From Peltaster fructicola (taxonomy: Eukaryota; Ascomycota; Dothideomycetes), in NCBI GenBank assembly GCA_001592805.2, contig CP051142.1:2480001-2544000 (forward strand): 64,000 bases of DNA, written 5' to 3'. Shown one piece after another: positions 55,584-64,000 of this stretch (position 1 is the stretch's first letter; the number at the start of each line of letters is the position of its first letter). Below the pieces are notes generated by a model, which did no database searches, had not been told where the DNA came from, and saw only the letters and a list, made by a program, of their open reading frames with translations. The translations under genes were made by a program, and so were the position numbers.

Positions 55584-56623
55584 TCAGTCAACATTTGCTG
55601 TTGTGCTTCTTCGATCTTGAGCAGTATCTGCCAGGTGAGGATCAATACCTCTGTTCGCCGTCAGCAGCGGCATCATGTGGTAACTCAAGCCAACAATACC
55701 TTCGAAATGCACCTCATAGCTAACCGGGGCATCGTGTTCACTCTGGAGAACGAGGTCCGCCCTCATGAAGCGTCGCCTTTGCGACCTAACCTTCAATTTT
55801 ACTCCGAGACTGTCGTCCCGAGTGTTAACCCATAGTATGCCATCATCTTGCAGTGGGTTCCGGACAGGAGACTCCTGAATCGGGTGTCTCGACGAGCCTC
55901 CCTCTCTGCCGTACAGCACGTCAACAATCGTGTGATCTGAAAAGGTTCGAGATTGGCAGTGCTTCGACAACCAGTCCCGGAACACTCTGATAGTCCCTTT
56001 CACTACTGTGTGTTCTGACCAGAATAGTGCTTCATGAGCATCGCGCCGGATGAGCAAAGCCGCAGTCGTAAGTTGCGCCCAGGAATCATTTGCACTACCA
56101 CTGGATCAGCATACGCCTCGACGTAGTAGTGTGAGAACACGAACTCGACAGTCACAATATCTCTCACCACTTCCTCGGGCTTTTGGACCCTTGTGCTCGG
56201 TACGGCGCTGTTATACGTCCTTGAGCCTGGAATATCTCCAGGGCGACTAGGTACGGGAGCTTGATCTCGCCGCTGGGGCCGGAATCGAGTATAGAGCTTC
56301 TGCAATCGTTCTAGTTGGTCGGCACAACGCAAGGTGTTGGTGCTACTATCGGAGAGCTCCTGCAGCCCATCGGTGGCAATCGGGAGACAAAACAGTCGTT
56401 CTTGTCTCGATCTCGTCGCTGGATGGTAACACTCAAGATAGAGTGAGTAACCATCAAGAGTGGTGGCAACATTCATGCGATGGCATAGTAAGCGCACGAT
56501 CAACAAGTATATACGTTGGCATGTTCTGGCAACGAGGAGCAGCTCTCGAGACGATAACAGATCCAGGGCTGTGAGAAGGACCTGGGCAGGCGTGAGCTGC
56601 CGTAGCATCATGACCGAGAGCAT
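55584..56623 (-). CDS. F-box-like protein, frame disturbed
   Basis: The ATG at 56623 starts MLSVMMLRQLTPAQVLLTAL, followed by DLLSSRELLLVARTCQRIYL, an F-box-like helix set. The match continues through VVRDIVTVEFVFSHYYVEAY. It then changes frame at about 56052-56062, and the other frame continues as LIRRDAHEALFWSEHTVVKG then TIRVFRDWLSKH, the kind of C-terminal region seen in fungal F-box-like proteins. No GT-AG intron fits the change. F-box proteins recruit substrates to SCF ubiquitin ligases, but the substrate is unknown. It could be a pseudogene or contain a small assembly error. Confidence 0.55.
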
Positions 56624-56723
56624 ACTTCATATACCTCATTCGGCAGCGATAAGACGCCGATCTCTGTACTCGCCATTGTTGTGCTGAGTACTCAACGTTG
56701 CAACGTGTCTGAGCTCCAACAGA

Positions 56724-58364
56724 ATGATGGAAAGACGCATCAGTGAAGTGAATGTCAGCAGCATTGTGATGGGTGTCTATCACGTGACATCGCGCTTTTG
56801 CGCTAAAGCTTTCACGTCATCCTTGACCACGCGTGGGACTTCCTTCCCTCCAGACACGCCTCGCCTTTCAACACAAGCGAGAAGGCCGAACAACGTACTT
56901 GACACCACGTGCACGCCAGAGATATCAAGTTCTGCTTTCAACTGCAGGATGCTCGCTCACGTAGAGAAGAGGAATTCGCGCAATGACGAGGCACGTATCA
57001 CCGCGGCTGAGGCAGAGAAGCTCAAAATCCCATTACCAGCGATCGGCAAAGAGCATAAGCGACAGTACAGACAGCCTCGTCGGACGACTAGCAAAGACAG
57101 CAAGATCACGAAGGCCATCAGTCAAAATGCCAATGTTGACGATAACATCGCAGACGACATCGCTACTCCGAATGTGAATGTACATGCCCTTGGAGCCAAA
57201 ACGAGCTGGCAGACACACGCTCAGCCTTTCGGTGACAATGACCTGGCAGAGTTTGAGGACATTGAAGATCTTTTCGTGTACCAAACTCTGGACGACCAGC
57301 AGATCGACGCTATGAAGCAGAGGTTGGCTGGTGGTGATGGTTACAAGTCCACTGACAAGTACATTGAAGGAGACTCATATCCTGACACGACGTCTGGTCG
57401 ACTGACGGACGTAGACGTGGGCGATCCACCGGGTGACGTCTCCGTTCCAACTATTCACGATACAGTGGGAATGGCGGTATCACGCACTCGGTCTGCAGGA
57501 AAGAGTGTTACACGGATTAATCAGCCCATCCACACCGGTCAAGATCGTGAGGACGCCATGCCAGCCTTAACGAACACGCAGGCATTCTTCAAGAGATCGG
57601 ACGATGTGGCTGCGGTAGCTCCATCCTTCCAAATGTCTGCATTGAGACGTGATGATAATCGCAAACGCCCAGTCACTGTGCAGCCACAACCGCTCACGAA
57701 GCCGCAGAATCGACCTAACAGCCAGGTACATCTGTATCAGCAAGCAAAATCGCTTCGTGATGACACGACTGATGGGGACTTTGCTCGAGGTGCAAGATTT
57801 AGAGAGCACAAGATGCCGACACGCACTGAGGCACCATTGCTCGACAATAGCAACGATTACATCGATCACACCCTCCAACCTGATCCGACTTATGGTCTAT
57901 ACAGCGCCGATGCTGATCAGGCAGACACTGACACAATGCAGTCAGATGCACTCGACTATGATCTTCACACACTGCACAAGATGGAGTACAAACAGTTGAG
58001 AGAGGAATCGTTTGATCATGACCCACACGGCAAGCCGTTCCCGGACGAAGACGTAACACTTTCCGTCAAGCTCAACTCATTGATGGCGCTCACGCCTGAA
58101 GAATGGACTGAATTCTTCTACTCGCTCCCTATCGACGAGTGGGAGGATGCTGGTGACTGGTTCATTGATCAGTACTCCTCGAAGCTTGCCAGTCTGAAGC
58201 ATCTCCGTCGACAGCGTCGTACTATGGCACAAGCCTTCGAGGTTGATGTCGAGCAGCGTCAACAGGCTGTTGTCGACAAGCGTATAGCAATACGCAACAC
58301 CATGAACAGCATGCGTACACATGGCGCACAGGTCTTAATCACTCCTATCAAGCAAGCGAGTTGA
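56724..58364 (+). CDS. Ecm11-domain protein
   Basis: A single open frame of 546 aa. The C-terminal ~150 residues match the extracellular mutant protein 11 domain: YDLHTLHKMEYKQLREESFD then PEEWTEFFYSLPIDEWEDAG, DWFIDQYSSKLASLKHLRRQ, and a terminal coiled coil. The N-terminal part is polar and disordered. In budding yeast Ecm11 pairs with Gmc2 in the synaptonemal-complex central element; in filamentous fungi the role is untested. The first ATG is at 56724. A later start at 56949 (MLAHVEKRNSRND) is favoured by a TCACGTGA motif at 56780-56787 and by the crowded spacing to the divergent F-box gene. Confidence 0.8.
   Translation: MMERRISEVNVSSIVMGVYHVTSRFCAKAFTSSLTTRGTSFPPDTPRLSTQARRPNNVLDTTCTPEISSSAFNCRMLAHVEKRNSRNDEARITAAEAEKLKIPLPAIGKEHKRQYRQPRRTTSKDSKITKAISQNANVDDNIADDIATPNVNVHALGAKTSWQTHAQPFGDNDLAEFEDIEDLFVYQTLDDQQIDAMKQRLAGGDGYKSTDKYIEGDSYPDTTSGRLTDVDVGDPPGDVSVPTIHDTVGMAVSRTRSAGKSVTRINQPIHTGQDREDAMPALTNTQAFFKRSDDVAAVAPSFQMSALRRDDNRKRPVTVQPQPLTKPQNRPNSQVHLYQQAKSLRDDTTDGDFARGARFREHKMPTRTEAPLLDNSNDYIDHTLQPDPTYGLYSADADQADTDTMQSDALDYDLHTLHKMEYKQLREESFDHDPHGKPFPDEDVTLSVKLNSLMALTPEEWTEFFYSLPIDEWEDAGDWFIDQYSSKLASLKHLRRQRRTMAQAFEVDVEQRQQAVVDKRIAIRNTMNSMRTHGAQVLITPIKQAS
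56780..56787. promoter_or_regulatory. TCACGTGA E-box-like palindrome
   Basis: The second perfect TCACGTGA in the window. It lies 157 bp upstream of the F-box gene start and 162 bp upstream of the alternative Ecm11 start at 56949, but inside the longest Ecm11 frame. Confidence 0.35.
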
Positions 58365-58645
58365 GGTTGGCGTCTGCTCGCCATCCTGCGGACAGGAAGA
58401 CACCGCTCGCGACTGAGCATTGAAATACACCGTCTCTTTAGTCTGTCACAAGTGCCCATCTACTAGTCTGGGTGAAAGCTCATGGGTCCGCTTCGTCAGT
58501 GAGAAGTGCTTCTGACCAGAGCAGGGCTCGAAGAGCAGCGCAACAAGTCGCTCGACCTTGTGACACGACGCCTCTCGTCATGACGATATGCTACATTCAA
58601 GCATAGCTAATCCCTAGTGAATCCTACATGTAACGCACTTTACAC
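58365..58645. other. Short intergenic region
   Basis: No gene is seen. It holds the 3' end of the Ecm11 gene and the leader of the 72-aa gene. Confidence 0.5.
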
Positions 58646-58915
58646 ATGTCTAGTGCTCCCACACAGACCGAAGCGCCAAGGTAAGTCCCTAGTCACCCAC
58701 AGGCATGTTCCATCCCACGGCCTCACCTCAGTATACCTTTAAGCCAGATCAATATTTCGATGTCTCGATTTACAAGCGAGCTGAGGAACACAGCAGAGCA
58801 TGCCTTCGTCGTGCTTACGCTGGTTCGCAGCCAACAGATCGATGAACGATGCTTGTTCGTAGCTCAGATCAGACATCTAGACCCTTCACATGAAGACGCT
58901 TGGCTGCGCATGTGA
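58646..58915 (+). CDS. Small two-exon gene, 72-aa protein
   Basis: Found by splicing. Exon 1 is 58646-58680 (MSSAPTQTEAP) and is followed by a perfect GTAAGT donor. A 51-bp intron ends CACCTCAG at 58731, and exon 2 is 58732-58915. The phase fits and the frame ends in TGA. Exon 2 reads ISMSRFTSELRNTAEHAFVV then LTLVRSQQIDERCLFVAQIR, two amphipathic helices, and ends HEDAWLRM. An alternative acceptor at 58743 is also in frame, dropping four residues. I do not recognise the family. A 147-codon frame at 58890-59333 overlaps its end in another frame and looks like a shadow. Confidence 0.55.
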
Positions 58916-59664
58916 CAACACTACGCAATATCAGACGATTTTTATGGGCACGATGAAAGGAAGTGTTGAGAACGAAATAGCACTCCACGCGGTGAGAGGC
59001 ACAAGTGAGACCACGATGTGGATGCGCAACGCTTTAGTGCCTGACAACAACACAGCACAATATTGCACGGGATACGAGCCGAAGTACGTACCTTTCTACG
59101 CCAGTCAAAGTAGAGTTCAGACCAGCACTATCGCCATGGGTCCTGATCTGGGGTTTCCTGGGGATGGACGATCATTACATCTGATCAAATTTAGGCTTTC
59201 TTGCAGACGCCATGTTGTCGTTGATAGAGATAAGACCTGGAAGCGAGTCGTCGGTGTCAATGAGGTTGTTATCGACATATTGCCTCTAGATACTAACAGA
59301 AGGATGGTGTCAATATGGTGCAGCTACGTGTAATGATTGGTGACATATAATTGCAGCGCGGACGATCAAGAAAACCATCGACTGTCGGTGAGAGGAGCTT
59401 GCCTTAGGAAATGGCGTGACAGACATCGCGAGGATTATTTGTCTTCGCGGTTCGTAATTGGAGAGATTAGTGTATACGTCTATATATCTATCGGTTCCTT
59501 ATCACATTAGTGCCACATGAAGACGGGTAGCCTTCAGAGAGATCGAAGAGTCCCTAAGCAAATCGCCGGCTGTGTATAACGCCGCTGGTATCGCTAGCAA
59601 GAAGCAGTGGAGCCTGCTCGCTCAAGTCATGATAATAGTGTCTGGAACGCTGACCTGCCTGATC
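58916..59664. other. Intergenic region downstream of CreA
   Basis: It includes the tail of a 147-codon frame (58890-59333) that I do not accept as a gene, then AT-richer sequence that is probably the creA 3' untranslated region. Confidence 0.45.
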
Positions 59665-60975
59665 TCACATCCGCTCATGGAGGTCATTGCCGGCCTCGCT
59701 TGCCCGAGTGCTGTTGACGCCGCTGCTGAAACCGCTGCCAGGATGTATCAGATCACTGATCTTGGCGAAAGACGAATCTTTCGATGAGATGAGTGGGACA
59801 GGCAATTTTCTCTGCGCGCCATGGCCGGCCTCCATGATTTCGCTGATCCGTAAGCCACTGTGTTGTGCCGGGACGTACGGCTGGTGGCCATCTGCTGAGG
59901 GCTCGACTGGAGCAAGCGCCGGAGGTGGTTGATGATGTAGCGAGAGATGATGCAGGGTCGGTAACTGCACACCGTTGTGAAAGTATTGTGGTCGAAGCCG
60001 AGGAGAGTGCGATGGTGTCGCCAGTGGCGTGTGGTCTGGAGTAGGCGATGTCGATTCGTGCGAAAATTCTGGTGAAGGAGGTGCCGTGGATTGTGGCGAG
60101 CCAGGTCTTGATTTCTTCGTCATTCGGTGCGTATACGGGTCCTCATCCTCGTGTGAGTGCGATCTCGACATAGGTTGAGAGGCTGGATTCGATGAATAAT
60201 GATAGTTAGAGAGGGACGGCATTCTACTACTGTGGTAGGAGGCGGAATGATGGAACGGATTTCTCGTCGGTAGAGATGGATGTAAGCTCGAAACATGGCT
60301 GTTTTCGCGCTCGACTTGTGATGCTGCTGTGGCCAAAAGATTGATGTCCATAGGGCCTCGCGAGTAGCCAGACGCTGCTGCCGGGCTGATGTCCCCACTT
60401 ATGTTTCTTGTCAAGTATGAGCCTGGGTTGCTCGAGTATGTAGCATATGAGTTGGGAGGAGAGACGTCAGGTGAGGTGAGCTGCGAAACAGGTACCGTGT
60501 ATACAGGCTTCGAGGGAGGCGGTAACATCTGGCTGACGTGTTGTGGTGTGGGTTGGTGTTGAGGGATGTATGTGTTGACGGAGGTGTGGTTCATCTGGCT
60601 GAGCTGTTGTTGCATGGCCGTTTGCTGCTCATAGATGTTGGCTTGTACGGCTGCTGCTGCGGCGGCAGCAGCAGCTGCTGCTGCGGCCGCGGCGACATGT
60701 TGTTTGTTCCCGCGACGTGAGTTCGGATTGTTATGTATCCTCGAGTGTCGAGTCAGTTCATCCGATCTGCTGAATCGCTTCGTGCATCCAGGAAACTGGC
60801 ATGCATGTGGCTTTTCTCCAGTGTGTGTTCGAATGTGTCGCGTTTGGTGCTCGAGACGGTGGAAGGCCTTGTCGCAAAGAGGACATTTATAAGGTCGAGG
60901 CAAGTCTGGTCGATGTTCGTCCTGGGACTGCATGGTGGTGACTGTGGATGGCAGACTGACTGCAGCTGCTGCCAT
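59665..60975 (-). CDS. creA: Carbon catabolite repressor CreA (Mig1 type)
   Basis: A single exon of 436 aa. Two C2H2 fingers are close to invariant in the family: [20 protein letters not shown] (first, about residues 31-51) and [20 protein letters not shown] (second, about 59-81), then [12 protein letters not shown] long poly-alanine run follows (about residues 95-110), then Pro/Ser/Gln-rich sequence. The conserved [11 protein letters not shown] segment near the C-terminus lies in the repression region. CreA represses genes for non-preferred carbon sources by binding SYGGRG sites. The start could also be at M15 ([10 protein letters not shown]). Two SYGGRG motifs lie about 360 bp upstream, compatible with autoregulation. 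Confidence 0.96.
   Translation of the reverse strand: MAAAAVSLPSTVTTMQSQDEHRPDLPRPYKCPLCDKAFHRLEHQTRHIRTHTGEKPHACQFPGCTKRFSRSDELTRHSRIHNNPNSRRGNKQHVAAAAAAAAAAAAAAAVQANIYEQQTAMQQQLSQMNHTSVNTYIPQHQPTPQHVSQMLPPPSKPVYTVPVSQLTSPDVSPPNSYATYSSNPGSYLTRNISGDISPAAASGYSRGPMDINLLATAASQVERENSHVSSLHPSLPTRNPFHHSASYHSSRMPSLSNYHYSSNPASQPMSRSHSHEDEDPYTHRMTKKSRPGSPQSTAPPSPEFSHESTSPTPDHTPLATPSHSPRLRPQYFHNGVQLPTLHHLSLHHQPPPALAPVEPSADGHQPYVPAQHSGLRISEIMEAGHGAQRKLPVPLISSKDSSFAKISDLIHPGSGFSSGVNSTRASEAGNDLHERM
60642..60695. repeat. Poly-alanine codon repeat inside creA
   Basis: A GCN-type run of mixed GCT/GCG/GCA codons (as read on the minus strand) encoding about 16 alanines. The mixed codons mean it is less slippage-prone than a pure repeat. 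Confidence 0.85.
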
Positions 60976-61322
60976 GCCACAACGTATCTCTGATGCGATG
61001 GAACAGGTCGGGCGTTGTTGTGAGGCTATGAGACGGTCTGGCGAGAGACGGGCGCGCAGGTAGTTGAAGAATGGATCTCAGCAGCTGACAAGCATGTGAA
61101 AGAAACGGCAGGCTGTGCGTGGGAGGCTGCAGCAAGGGATGTCTTTGGATTCGGAGTGTGGGATCGGAGTATCCGTTCTCGCGTGGGACAGGTGCGTATG
61201 TATGTGTGTGTATGACAAGTAGCAGACAAGAGCAGAGCGATTGGGTGGGAAGGGCAGAAGAAAAGGCGGTTGCTCCAAGTGATTAAGGATGTGATGGATG
61301 AGAGAGTTGCTGAGGATCCGAC

Positions 61323-61338
61323 GTGGGGAATTCTGGAG
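61323..61338 (+). promoter_or_regulatory. Tandem SYGGRG motifs upstream of creA
   Basis: GTGGGG (61323-61328) and CTGGAG (61333-61338) are in the same orientation, four bases apart, about 350-360 bp upstream of the creA ATG. Both fit the CreA consensus. Paired close sites are the form usually required for strong repression. Confidence 0.35.
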
Positions 61339-61488
61339 CAATAATATGACGACGAGTACTAGCCGGGTTCTCTTTGCTTGTGAATGGTGATCAGTGCCAA
61401 CCACCATCACAGCACCACTCTTCACCAGTATACCGTCCAGAACCCTTCTTTTGTGTTTCGTCTGTCTCAAACCATCATCGCGATCCGT

Positions 61489-61521
61489 GCGCGCGCGCAC
61501 ACACACGCACACACACGCACA
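61489..61521. repeat. Alternating CG/CA microsatellite
   Basis: A GCGCGCGC stretch runs into CACACACGCACACACACGCAC. Alternating purine-pyrimidine DNA of this kind can adopt Z form. Confidence 0.8.
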
Positions 61522-62022
61522 TGCTCTTCCGCTCGCCTTCTCACGGCTACCTCTATAGCATCAAGCATCTCTGCTGGCGGTCTGGCACGGCAAGCACATC
61601 ATGCTTGATGCTATCTGGCTTTGCGCACGACAGTCAACCGGCCAATCAACCCAGAAGGTCCACAGCTCCTCTGTCGTTGCGCAGCCCTTGACTCTGATCA
61701 CGCATATCGGAGGACAACCCTGGCCGAGGTCTCGGTCTGATATCAGCCATCATCACTATACCACCACTGCTGCTACCACTACTACTGACCCTATCCTGAA
61801 ACAGTGTCGCTGTCACGCAGCTTGATTACAGTCCTGGTTCGAGACGATTTTTACAAACGCCGACGATCTAGCCCTACCGATAGAGCCTGAGCATAGATCG
61901 CCATTTCTCGGCGGCATCGAAGCAGTACCGCGCATTGAGTCATCGGCGCTGGCTGTAGCAGCTGCAAAAACCTGTCAAAGGTCCATTCCGCCTACCTAAT
62001 TTTGCATGCTCGTAAATCTAGT

Positions 62023-62043
62023 GCCGCCGTCGCCGCCGCCGCC
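62023..62043. repeat. (GCC)n microsatellite
   Basis: Seven GCC-like units with one GTC interruption in non-coding DNA. Confidence 0.75.
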
Positions 62044-64000
62044 AACAAAGCTGACTCCCAACCGTCCTCACCAAAACTCTTTGCAACAATAATCTCGAGA
62101 ATGTGCCGCGTGCCATCATCGATCAATCGACGTATCTCCTCGTGCAGAGAGGGAGAGGAGAGCATGAACAAGCTTGCGTTCTCTGCAGAGATGCGGCTGG
62201 TGATGCAAGAGCTGATGCTGTGGTTCACCAGAGCCGTCGATCTCTCTGGACAAGCACGTGTAAAGGAGGGCTGTTTCGGTCGCAAATGCCTTTTGTCCTT
62301 GCGCACCGGTTGAGAGTACTGTGTTCTGCCTGCAGCATGTCGTATGCTCGTAGCAATGGTCTCAGCGTAGACTCGCTCGCTGGCTTCGCACTGGCTGTCA
62401 TTTTAATCACAGCCCAATCCTATACGACTGGCCGACCACTCATTGAACGCCAACTCCGTTCACGAGGCAGAGAGGATTGCACACTACCCCCTAGCTCTCC
62501 ACAATTTCCTCAACGACGACGAAGACAACTGTTCAGGCAGTCCCAGTCTTTATGCTTCCTGTGGCTGTTGATATGCTACTGGCTCCCCGTCGAGATCATA
62601 TTGGACACCCCACGTCCCTCCGGATGTGAGCTGAAGAGCAAGAGAGGCGCCTCTGTTCACCACTAGGCCGAGGCCCTACCCCTTCCAGTGAGGCATCCAA
62701 CAATGAGAGAAAGAGCTCTCCTCGCAGGACTGCAGCCTGTAGGACATACGTTTACCTTCCTTATCGCGCGCGACACCCGGCAAACTCTTTCATGTGCAAG
62801 GTTTCATGTGGGAAAAAGTCTTATCAAGCCGCGTCTATCGGCCGTCGATCTGTTTAGAAATCATGGGGCAGAGAACGGCCACCTGGGACCTGGGGAAAAG
62901 AGGCGGCCGTTGTACAGGGTCTGCTCGGCGCACAAGTGTTCCCTCCACATGCCTGTCTGTAATCGACTATTCTAGCATGGGCAAGGCATGTCACCAACGA
63001 GCCGACATGTCGGCGACATGTACCAGCAGCTCTTTGTCCTCTGTCTTGAGTACAGAAAGGTCCACGACTTGCAGTGTCTTCTACATATCAGTACCCAGCA
63101 TCGAGCTCTCACGCCTCGGTCGTCAAAGTGGTGACGCAGTTCCTCAACCGACTCAACCCGAGGCTGAGTAAGTTGGTGTGTAGGCACGGTGCATGGCATC
63201 TGGGCGTTCTCTGCTCACACATCATGATGTACTACGGCCGCACGCAGCAGCTCGGAAAAGACCGGTTCTGATCACCAGGAGCCTCAACCTTTAGAGTTCA
63301 GCCACTTCGCCCGTTGCTTTCGATGCATCATCTATGGGGATACAGACAAGAGCCGCATGAGTATCACATGGTAGTCTGACAAGCATCTCGAACAGCAGCG
63401 GCACAAGAACAGAAGTTTCGCCAGTGCATGCCACCGTCCGTGAGAAAGCGTTCGAGATCAGACTATTCCACCTTGAATGACAGCTGCGTGCGTCTCGTCT
63501 TGCCTTCCAGAGCACCATCGAGCACCCCGGATCTCTGCAAAAAGCTATATCACATGTCTTCTTGTTGGTTCCTGGAGATCACATGTTTCGCATTCAGGTA
63601 CCTGAACCTTCAGCAAGACCACCGTTCAGGCTATCGATTTCCCGCGCACCGATCGCCTCTACATATGAATCGTGGCGGAGAGCCCTGCTAAAGTAATTCT
63701 TCTCCTTGGCTTACGACCGTAACCACCAGTCTCAACATATTGTGTGCTACGGCACAACTGTCTTGTTGCGAAAAGCCAGGCGCAACGACCGATGGGGCTC
63801 CAAAGGAGAGCGAACACACGCAATCACGCCGGAGGATCTCCACATGACAGTTCTTCATCATATGCTACCGCTATAGCATCATCGATCAGAGCTGTCAGTC
63901 TACCACTCTTTACGTGCCAGAGATGGTCACGCGCAGCCATGATCTAGTAGTACAGCTTTCCGAGCGGCAGGACTTGTGACATCAAGCAAAGACAGCCGGC

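Larger units (their letters stand above)
60976..64000. other. 3-kb creA upstream region and right edge, no confident gene
   Basis: Frames at 62103-62666 and 62794-63171 lack ATG-led family features. The stretch nearest creA is GT/CA-rich, as expected of a long leader. A GTAAGT donor-like site at 63176 follows an open stretch on the plus strand, but no convincing exon partner was found. Microsatellites are listed separately. Confidence 0.45.

Noticed and set aside
55303-55620. 105-codon plus-strand frame
   Set aside because: Protein-like composition but no homology, with a competing frame on the other strand.
58890-59333. 147-codon plus-strand frame
   Set aside because: It overlaps the end of the better-supported 72-aa spliced gene in another frame and has no recognisable features.
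61831-61860. GGTTCGA as the T-loop of a tRNA
   Set aside because: No matching cloverleaf stems or acceptor pairing around it.
62103-62666. 187-codon plus-strand frame
   Set aside because: Begins without a supported ATG, low-complexity composition, no family features, overlapped by other frames.

Overview
The window is gene-dense nuclear DNA of a filamentous ascomycete (Pezizomycotina). The evidence is the set of single-copy genes (CreA-type repressor, Dop1, Mon1, Ytm1, Rrp9, Pxr1, Rpt4, enolase, mitochondrial Hsp70, condensin Brn1) and the intron style: mostly 44-65 bp, GTRNGT-like donors, CTGAC/CTGAT-like branch sites and YAG acceptors. The absence of any transposon and the protein flavour would fit a Dothideomycete, but that class assignment is only an impression.

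Layout. 1-11 kb: a metallo-beta-lactamase-fold protein, a GFA-type zinc protein, an uncharacterised 396-aa protein, a Zn2Cys6 regulator of the Fluffy type behind a long upstream region, an aldose 1-epimerase, then about 1.6 kb without a confident gene. 11-21 kb: head-to-head DOP1 and MON1 (both membrane traffic), an uncharacterised protein with a hydrophobic tail, and a small secreted protein. 22-33 kb: a damaged or mis-assembled MFS transporter, a small membrane protein, YTM1, an INSIG-domain protein, a 111-aa split gene, glycinamide ribonucleotide formyltransferase, a 67-aa split gene, a GT8 glycosyltransferase and a carboxymuconate cyclase. 33-47 kb: a Na/Ca exchanger, condensin BRN1, a 105-aa mitochondrial-type membrane protein, enolase, RPT4, RRP9 and a 468-aa membrane protein. 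49-61 kb: a SAM plus HMG-box protein, PXR1, SSC1-type Hsp70, mitoribosomal uL29m, an F-box-like protein, an Ecm11-domain protein, a 72-aa split gene and CreA. The last 3 kb are CreA upstream DNA.

The genes are mostly housekeeping functions (ribosome biogenesis: YTM1, RRP9, PXR1; mitochondria: SSC1, uL29m; proteolysis: RPT4; chromosomes: BRN1, Ecm11; vesicle traffic: DOP1, MON1; carbon metabolism: enolase, epimerase, muconate cyclase, CreA). There is no operon-like or biosynthetic cluster. I saw no transposon, virus copy, CRISPR array, tRNA or rRNA.

The most useful observations are four short multi-exon genes that only appear after splicing, and a recurring pattern of single apparent frame breaks in otherwise conserved genes (BRN1, RRP9, uL29m, an F-box-like gene, an MFS gene). 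Because RRP9 and BRN1 are normally essential, small indel errors in the assembly are the first explanation to test. I did not find a convincing undescribed biological system.
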